Below are positions 57,028 to 64,000 of a stretch of DNA of 64,000 bases, piece by piece. Made by a program: the position numbers and the translations under genes. Numbering within the stretch: position 1 is the stretch's first letter; each line of letters begins with the position of its first letter. The stretch is from Romanomermis culicivorax (taxonomy: Eukaryota > Nematoda > Enoplea > Mermithida > Mermithidae). Below the pieces are notes generated by a model. The model ran no database searches and had not been told where the DNA came from. It saw only the letters and a list, made by a program, of their open reading frames with translations. Location of the stretch: the NCBI GenBank assembly GCA_963922205.1, contig CAWUHX010000360.1, forward strand, positions 1 to 64,000, written 5' to 3'.

Positions 57028-57394
57028 TCTTGAAACGCTGAAATGCTTGAAGACAGTTTATAGTCTGATATCCCCGTTCTTCTCATGTACAGCAGGTTTT
57101 ATCTGTATATATTTGTTTCTCCTTCCTTTATAGTTACTTCAACTAATTGCCATCGTTCCAATGAATTTTGCTGGCTTGTTCTCCTATTTACGTCATGACT
57201 TCTGCAGATTATAAGTTTTTGTAGTAAAAGGGTGAGTGTCTCAGGCTCGTCTCTGAAAGGGTTACAACTTTATTCGGTACTACTGTGCGAGGTGCACACC
57301 CACCTTATAGCGTGTGTAGTACTAAGTATATATACAGTAAGCGGGTTGCAGACGTCAAGTATAGTAATAAAAGCACTAACATGATGATCACAAA

Positions 57395-57650
57395 TTATTT
57401 TTTAACATTTCGCGCGCGATGCTCAGTTTTTCATCGTGCGTAATCATAGTGAAGTGTCTGAACACGGAAATTTCATCCTCGTTGACGGAGGAGTGATCAA
57501 AAGTGACCAGTACGTAGAAATTTGTGGTGAATTAGTAGTATAGCATTGGAATGATTTATTTTTTGACATTTCACGCGCGATGCTCAGTTTTTCGTCATGT
57601 GTGTAATCAAAGTAAAGTGTCCGAACGTAGATTTTTTCAGACAAACTGAT
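57395..57650. repeat. Direct repeat of ~85 bp, period ~163 bp
   Basis: The tract around GCGCGATGCTCAGTTTTTC with following GTAATCA.AGT.AAGTGTC occurs at about 57398 and again at about 57561. It may be part of the Merlin transposon's flank. Confidence 0.6.
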
Positions 57651-58029
57651 GTTTTTTCGATACAATCATCGTTCCTGTGTGAATTACATCGTAAATTTAG
57701 TGACCAACCAGCCAAGTGTAGTATTAGAAGAGTGGCCAATGGTCACTTTAGCTGATATTTTCGTTTTGCATCAAATAAATGTGATATGGATCAGAGCTGA
57801 TGACCAAATGATGGACAATGGAGGACGATATAATGTATTTGAAGGATCCCGAAACACAAAAAAACGTCATATATAAATGTGATATGATTAGTGATGAAGT
57901 AAACATGCAGTAAGTACCAATTAAAAGTTGTGGTAATGGGCTGATTTCTTTTCATGATTTTTGACAACTATGAAGACTTCAACAGTTTTTATTCAAACAA
58001 CTTTCCAAACAAAAGACACGTTTTCCGAT

Positions 58030-59893
58030 TTATACTGGATATGCTTGTCTTATAGCTTCGATCAAGCAACAAAATGGATGTTCAGGATTCAATCCTCTCC
58101 ACCAAAACTCAGCCAAGGGACTCGGAAGTAAAGCAAATGAAATGCCACAATAAAGTCGCAAAATTATGGTTTTAGCTGCCCCCAGAAACTTTCTATTTTT
58201 TGTGTATTGCAACCAGTGAGTGGGTCAACGAAAAAATGCTGATGATTGACCATTTCATGAATATAACTGAGATTCGCTAAATTGTTGTACGCCCGCCATT
58301 CATCACTTCTAATTGTTGTTCCTGGTGCCATGTGTTGCTGAATGAACGGTATCAATGTGGCGGCATTTCTACATTGAATAACAAAGAACCTGTGATCCAA
58401 TAAATTATTTGCACGCTTGTGAACCATGCCAAATACCCAAGGGCCTCTTCCACCATTTCCATAATTGTGCCTGGCTGGTCCCACCTGATTTCCATGTAGC
58501 ATTCGCCCATGCATGTTTGCAGCTGGCTTACACCGACCAGCAAAAAAACTTTCATCTATTTCAACTATTTTGTTTGGACCTCCCATTGGCAGTGCTTGAT
58601 TCATGGCGTCCAATAGCAATTCATGTATATAATGATGCCAGTCAGTGAGAGCATGGTCATTCCTCATGCCAATAAAATCTCCCAACATTTCATGACATTG
58701 CTTCGTGCCAATTTTTTTAGCCCAAAGCCAATTTATCATGAGAACTTTATCGATCGATAATTTGACACTCAGTCGATTTATTACGTCCATTCGAGCAAAC
58801 CAAGTTCGATTACCTTGACCGCCAAATATTGTTCCTCCTATTTTTAACAAAATCATGGATTTGCATTTTGTACAATGGGCCATATGTGACCGTCCTGAAA
58901 TTAGTAAATATGCTGATATTGTATTGGTCGGTCAAAGGCAATGCGATCTTGGTTTGGCTTGACCAAGACATTTGAATGAAATAAAGGGGCATCATGGCAT
59001 GCAAACAAGATAAGAGCAACTTTCGAGTCCATAAACTTATTGGGAAATATTCCCTATGTTTCTGTTTGTTCTCTTTTTTTTACATTCTCATTTTCTTCTT
59101 TAATATTCTATTTCGTTATTAAGTGAATGAAAGAGAAAGAGTGTGGTGATGCAGTCAGATGTAAGAATGGAAAAAATAAGAAACTGATAAATGTGAAAAA
59201 AACAAAGATGCATATAAAAACTGCAAATGAAAAATACAAAAAATAAAACATAAATTGACAAAAATAAAAAAAATAAAGAATGATGGGAAAAAGTATGCAA
59301 GTAGGAAATGGACAATAATATAGATAACGACGATATTGAACTTAGTAATATGTGAAATAAAATAAAATATTGAATAAAAAACAAAAGAAAAAATGCAATA
59401 AAAATATAGAAAAATGATTAGGTGGTGCACAGAAAATGCAGCAGAAGGAAATATGTAAATGATCATCAGGCACGAAATCCGATGAACAGGAATTATGTGT
59501 CTTAATGCATGTAGTCTGTATAGCCAATGGACAGTCCATTATTTAGGCAATGATGGGACAGTTGAAATATTCAGTAGCAAAATTAACGATGACGGAGTTT
59601 TTGGCTGCATAGTATATGTTATGGGGTTTCTTCCATGAACAGGAGTTGGCCAGATAGTCAAAAGACAACATGCATGCAAAGATCATGTAACCAAAAAAAA
59701 TTTTACCTCAAATAACCGTTCTGTATAATTCCCCATTACAATTTGGTTTGGGACACATGGGTCTGTTGCCCAGCTGACCAACTCCTGGAATATTTGGCAA
59801 AAGTCTATTGGTAATTGCGAATTCATTTGCCAATTGTTCATTTGCACAAATTGGAGTTATTTGAAAAATATTGGGATCCGCTTGTAAGGCCAT
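58030..59893 (-). pseudogene. Merlin-type (ISXO2/IS1595-like) DNA transposase, broken copy
   Basis: The 3' part (58030-58894) has the DDE domain: VEIDESFF (Asp at 58554-58556), RSDEW (Asp at 58302-58304) and KIESFWG (Glu at 58201-58203), with FVDPLTGCNTQ before the Glu. Right after the Glu motif the frame ends. The expected C-terminus (LAEFWWR..AIRQAYPV, stop at 58030) continues in another frame, so a frameshift lies between about 58164 and 58200. An upstream piece (59708-59893) has CPKPNC, half of the N-terminal zinc ribbon completed by CTKCK after a ~0.8-kb apparent intron. An in-frame TGA precedes the best donor. All catalytic residues survive, so inactivation looks fairly recent. I could not identify terminal inverted repeats. 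Confidence 0.88.
58895..59700 (-). other. AT-rich intron-like segment inside the Merlin transposase gene
   Basis: Bounded by ATTTCAG/GAC (minus strand, 58894/58895) and a GTAAAA-type donor near 59707. It contains a long, strongly A-biased tract (59100-59470). It could be an intron or an insertion. Confidence 0.45.
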
Positions 59894-60213
59894 TTTTTGC
59901 ACGCACCACGTAAACGATGTCGTAATAATTCTGGCGTAACAAAACGAAAACAAAGCAAAAACGAATGGAGTAAACAAAAGTCGTTCGAAGGCATTAAAAA
60001 TGAAAAAGTTAGCAGAAATTTAATCTAACTGGTAACTGGATCCACGAAGAACCTCTGAATTGGCCCTTTGCAACACGAGCACCAGTGGTAAAATAGTAAA
60101 ACGGTAATCAAAGACGGAAATATATTTTTGAAGCCATCTAAATTACATACAATTCTAAATTATGCACTATCAAAGTTGAAAATAATTTTTTCATCCACAG
60201 TTCAGGGTTTCGT

Positions 60214-60492
60214 GTGTACTGTAACCTGCACCGGATTACTGTGATGTCGCGCATGCTCCTGAACACTTTCCCCTACAGGCGGACGCGAACATGGAAACTA
60301 AAAGAATTAACATACCTCATTGACATTAACGCGTTACATCCAAAAAAATACTTACTGTTGTTCGAGTCGCATTGCGATGAGCAGGATCCTGAGCATTCAG
60401 AAATCAGCTCTGCAGAAAATGCAGAGAGAATCAAGCGTAAAGAATACTATCAGGAATACAGCTATGGAGGAGCACTAATAAGCTTACTATAA
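60214..60492 (+). CDS. Small hypothetical open frame
   Basis: A 92-codon frame whose latter half is charged and protein-like (CDEQDPEHSEISSAENAER), ending TAA. It is preceded by a CCCCTACAG acceptor-like site at about 60278, so only the second part might be an exon. No family recognised. It lies upstream of the Merlin transposase on the opposite strand and may be a transposon remnant or chance. Confidence 0.18.
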   Translation: MYCNLHRITVMSRMLLNTFPYRRTRTWKLKELTYLIDINALHPKKYLLLFESHCDEQDPEHSEISSAENAERIKRKEYYQEYSYGGALISLL

Positions 60493-60845
60493 TAATGAAA
60501 AGCAACAACAAAAACAGTGTGTGAGCAAAGTGAAATTTTATCGAACGTTTCTTTTTGAAGCATAATGAACTATGGATGCAAATCTGCACAACTGTGTTAT
60601 ACGAAAATTTTTTGGTCTTGTAACAAAATGATCTGTACCAAATTGTACCTTGGGGTATGTACGTCAATATTAGCATATAAACGTATGCTTGAGAATCAAC
60701 CATTTCTTTACAATTTCAAAAAAGTGCAGTTTAGGACATGCTGAGCTCCAGCAGTATCAGCAACTATAGTCACTGGAGAGATTCAATTTTGTATTTAAGC
60801 AGCTTAATCAGATTAATCGACAGATTTGGAATCGTATGTACAACA

Positions 60846-61205
60846 CCTTACTGTAGCTGACATAACAGTAGTGTAAAGCAGCTCCTTAAGTTTTTATACT
60901 GTAGCTCTAAATAAGCTAAATAAAAAATGGAAATTTACAAAGTGCAGACTTGCAAACACTTTATAGCCTAAACAAGACCATGTAATACTTGCTTAAATAT
61001 GTTCATTGCAGGACGTGTTTAAAGTGTAGCTTTATTCAGTCGATATTGTCAAAATTTTAAAATATTACTACTTTTAAAGAGCAATTCCTATACGAACTCC
61101 ATTGCTTGCAATAGGTGAACAATCGCAAAGCCTACATTTTGTATATCTTCATCTTTTCTATTCAGCTTATTTAGAGCTAGCTTTACAGTAAGATGTAGCA
61201 TATAT
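60846..61205. repeat. Fold-back element with TACTGTA..GCTCTAAATAAGCT arms
   Basis: The left arm (about 60898-60922) and its inverse (61162-61195) share TACTGTA, GCTCTAAATAAGCT and AATA. Additional TACTGTAGCTG copies lie at the left edge. It is downstream of the second GRDP-like gene. Confidence 0.5.
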
Positions 61206-61595
61206 GATTTTAAATCTGTCGTTGAATTTGATCAACCTGCTTAACAAATTGAGTTTCTCCAATGATTATAGTTGTTGAAATTTTTCGGTGTTCAGCATAT
61301 CCCAAACCTCGACATTTTTTTGAGAATTCGCTCATTCATTCTCAAGCGTAAGTTTATATGCTAAAATTGACGCACATCCATTAGGGCACAACCTTGGTAC
61401 AGATCATTTTGCTGTAGGACCAAAAAATTTTTTCGATGAACACAGCTGTGCATGCATGGATGCAATCCAAGCACTTTTAAGTGACTGTCGAGTCAGATTA
61501 ATACGAATTTTGTTTCTATACGGTAAAGTCTTTTTACTGGTGTTAATGACCATGTTGTGATACGGAAGCAGTGATTTCCACAGTCGTCTTTTTGA

Positions 61596-64000
61596 TCAAA
61601 TTCCTGTAAAGACTCAACATTTTCTCACCAGAATCAGTATTCTGACATGCTCCAGTGCATTTTCCAGTGCAAGCGCTCGCTAGTTTTTCATAGTCCCATA
61701 GCTTTTTAGACGGCGTTCCCTCGTTATTTGCTAAAAGTCATGATAAATTTCTTTAATCAGTAATTTTGAGAAAATTTACCAAACGACAACGCGTTAACCA
61801 ATTTGAGGGTAGAACTATCGTCAAGTTTAAAGTTCAAGCTGAGCAAAAACGGTACGCAAAATATGGCGGCTAAACTTGCAGCCGAAATCGTGGACGAACA
61901 CTGAAGTGCAGTGGAATTAAGGTTGACTGTCACACCTCAAAAGATCATATCCTAGAATAATTTTTTGGAAAAAGGCTCCACTTTGTAGCTACCCTCAAGG
62001 TGGAAAGACAGTGATCCACTGCCACGCGGTATGTGAAATTTCTGCAGCGCATTTGATTTCAAATTAAATATCACGATTTGTAAATTGATGCCGGAATCTT
62101 CTAAAGAAAACGAAGAAATGGTTTGCTAAGAAATGTCATTCAAAAGATTCATGTTGAGAATGCTGGAAAGATATTGTTCACAAAAGCGGAAAACAGTATT
62201 GTTGCCCCTTCTCATAATCGGGACATGAACCTCACTTGAGCATTTTATGATGTGAGAGTCGCCATCTTTGCCCATAACAATCATGGCACATTGCTGAATT
62301 GCTGACAAGTGCGGTATTTCATTGAGCTAAAAGGAATACATACTATAAGGTTGGAAGTGGGTATATTTAAGAATTGGTCGTGTACTACTGTTGTTTCAGT
62401 ACTGAGCTGAAGGCTAAAAATCAAAAAGGTTTTTTCAACATGTCGATAAAGATAAGATGTGGAAGATTTTCCTCTCAAATTTTTCAGGTGTATACTCTGT
62501 CACAAACAAGCAAAGATTTTTTAGGATGGTGAACCTGAGATACTTCATACAGAATTTTTCATGCAATGTTGCCACTGTTAGCATCCAAGAACAAAATTAT
62601 ATCAAACAAATTTTTACCCGATTACTCATCAATTGATCTTCAGTCGGTAGCTCATTCGATGAAATCGGACAAGCCATAGACAGAAGGCGCGTCGATTGGT
62701 CATGGATTAGGATCAAAGGTAAAAATGGGGCATAGCATGGATATACTACTTTCACGGTGTATAGAATTTCTTTGTCCGAATTCAACACACTAAATAAATC
62801 ATGGGTACTTCGATTAAAGTCGGAAACATAGAAAAATATTGAAATCTAGTATTTTCTCACATGGCGCGAACTAGAGGACTCATGAACCTTTTCGTAGCCG
62901 TAAATTTTTATGCTTCGAAGTCAAATTGCTTTTTTCACAGATGTTTTGTTGTAAAATATGATTAAAATATGGTTCATAATAAATTTCAACATTTCTACAT
63001 GAAATTTTCACGTTTTGATGTTAAAATGCAAAAAATCCCGAAAAATGAAAATTCTGCTGGGGGTCAGTTAGGTTTCTGCACGGGATCAGCTGTGGTGCTG
63101 GGAGGGTCAGAACCTACCGAACATCCCCAAGAACATGTGTGGTTGGAACAACAAATTGAAAAAAGAGAATGTTGAGTTGTGATGTTGATGGATCTTGATG
63201 TCTAATGTCTAGGAATTCCTTGGCTTATTTGTATTTCCACGCTCATTCCCAAGTATATTATCCGCTGCTCATGGATCAGCTGGTGCGATTTTTTTCAAAT
63301 TGCAACATGTGATAGAGCATAGTAAATAGTGTATAATTATTTTCCCTGCATTTTTTACAATGGCAATCTCAACAGGAAGGCCACAAAATTTAAATAAAGT
63401 TTTTGGGGTTTCATACGTTAAACCATTGTACATATCACTCCGTGGAGACCCCACAATCACCGACAGCCCACAAAATCAAAGTAGGGTCGGTCAGCTATAA
63501 AATAGCGCGCATCGAAAATATTGGTCAATGCAAAATGAAACTAAAGTGGCCTTTAGTAGCCTTTTTGGGCTACCATCTGGTAAAAAATGAGCTTATTTGC
63601 GTAGTTTACGTACAAATGAAATTGCATTTGAAATTGTGTTCCCATTTAGGAACATAAGCTGGTAAATGTAGAGGCTCCTGATTACTTGGAAATTCTGAAA
63701 TCTCTCCACTGTTGAATCATTGATGACAAATCACACGATTTTTAGTTTTCCGCTTTTGTGATTTGTCAGGGCTTAATTTCACAACAAAATGTAGGAAAAC
63801 ATTGTTTGCTTGATCCGTACACGATTTTTACTGGTGTGAAAGTTTGATGAGATCCGCTTGATATTAAATTGTTTCTTGTTTACCTATGTTCAGCTATGTA
63901 GCATTTCATTGCAGACGAAAAACCAGAACTTCTTCTGGAGAATGCTTCAAAAATTTTCAACAAATCTTCGTCCGCATATGTTTCTCGAAATCTGCCCAAT
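61596..64000 (-). CDS. Second GRDP-like gene (paralogue), 3' part, continues beyond the right edge
   Basis: Exons from the window edge down: 63884->64000, 62618-62789, 62236-62326, 61993-62100, 61780-61926, 61629-61730, 61596-61603, in continuous phase (2, 0, 1, 1, 1, 1). Matches to exons 6-10 of the first gene: CYIAEHR versus CWIAAHR at the same phase-2 donor; LLSMACPISSNELPTEDQL versus LLAMAHLIGSDSLPSKTQL; CAMIVMGKDGDSHIIK versus RAMVVMSRDGDFAIIK; IFNLKSNALQKFHIPRGSGS versus VFNLMKNTVQKFDLPGSDGS; and LQCSS..LAAIF versus VQCRS..LASVF. The tail is a short CTGKCTGAC instead of the long Cys-Gly run, and exon 10 is split in two here. The last 8-base exon is the least certain; reading through its intron also stays open for about 20 codons. 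Confidence 0.82.
62790..63883 (-). other. Intron of the second GRDP-like gene
   Basis: Lies between the CATAG/GTAAAC donor and the TTTATTTAG acceptor. It contains a GCTGGGGGTCAG word (63056-63067) like the R2 repeat family, and a short minus-strand protein-like stretch at 63350-63460 with no recognised match. Confidence 0.6.

Noticed and set aside
59100-59466. Minus-strand Phe/Ile/Leu-rich frames resembling membrane protein
   Set aside because: They derive from an A-rich tract inside the Merlin gene; low complexity, not a gene.

Overview
This is AT-rich eukaryotic (metazoan) DNA. Its genes are split by introns with GT..AG ends, often with a TTTTCAG-type 3' end, and the noncoding DNA is full of small DNA transposons and fold-back repeats. 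The best lineage clue is a complete five-exon CIB (calcium- and integrin-binding) gene whose protein looks most like nematode CALM-1 as I remember it. A nematode with fairly large introns is therefore my best guess, unproven.

Region 1 (5-16112) is one very large (about 16 kb), GC-richer Ty3/gypsy-type LTR retroelement. Its order is: 5' LTR; an unusually long 3.6 kb leader holding two degenerate tandem arrays and a 34-A run; gag (810 codons, zinc knuckles, PPxY late-domain motif); then, in the +1 frame, one open frame that encodes an envelope-like glycoprotein with signal peptide and membrane anchor, two successive retropepsin-like domains, reverse transcriptase, RNase H and integrase; a repeat-rich 3' UTR; and the 3' LTR. 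The glycoprotein lies between gag and protease instead of after integrase, and it is fused in frame to Pol. The two LTRs are near-identical only over their first ~184 bp and clearly diverged after that, and no target-site duplication is visible.

Region 2 (16113-22015) is noncoding, with a 199-bp inverted repeat pair, a ~97-bp minisatellite and a fold-back element. Region 3 (22016-47101, minus) is a 25-kb gene of at least 11 exons. It encodes a GRDP-like (DUF1399) protein with WHxH motifs and a Cys-Gly-rich tail; its introns carry a mariner-like MITE, a Harbinger-like element, a ~250-bp MITE family and other repeats. Region 4 (47102-53201) is repeat-bearing intergenic DNA. Region 5 (53202-56013, minus) is the CIB gene. 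Region 6 (56014-61595) holds an inverted-repeat element, a broken Merlin (ISXO2/IS1595-like) transposase and a fold-back. Region 7 (61596 to the right edge, minus) is the 3' half of a second GRDP-like gene. Its introns fall at the same positions and phases as in the first, so the two are duplicates flanking the CIB gene.

Splice junctions were derived by hand from frame and phase continuity. Repeat boundaries are approximate unless a target duplication is stated. Nothing here was checked against a database.
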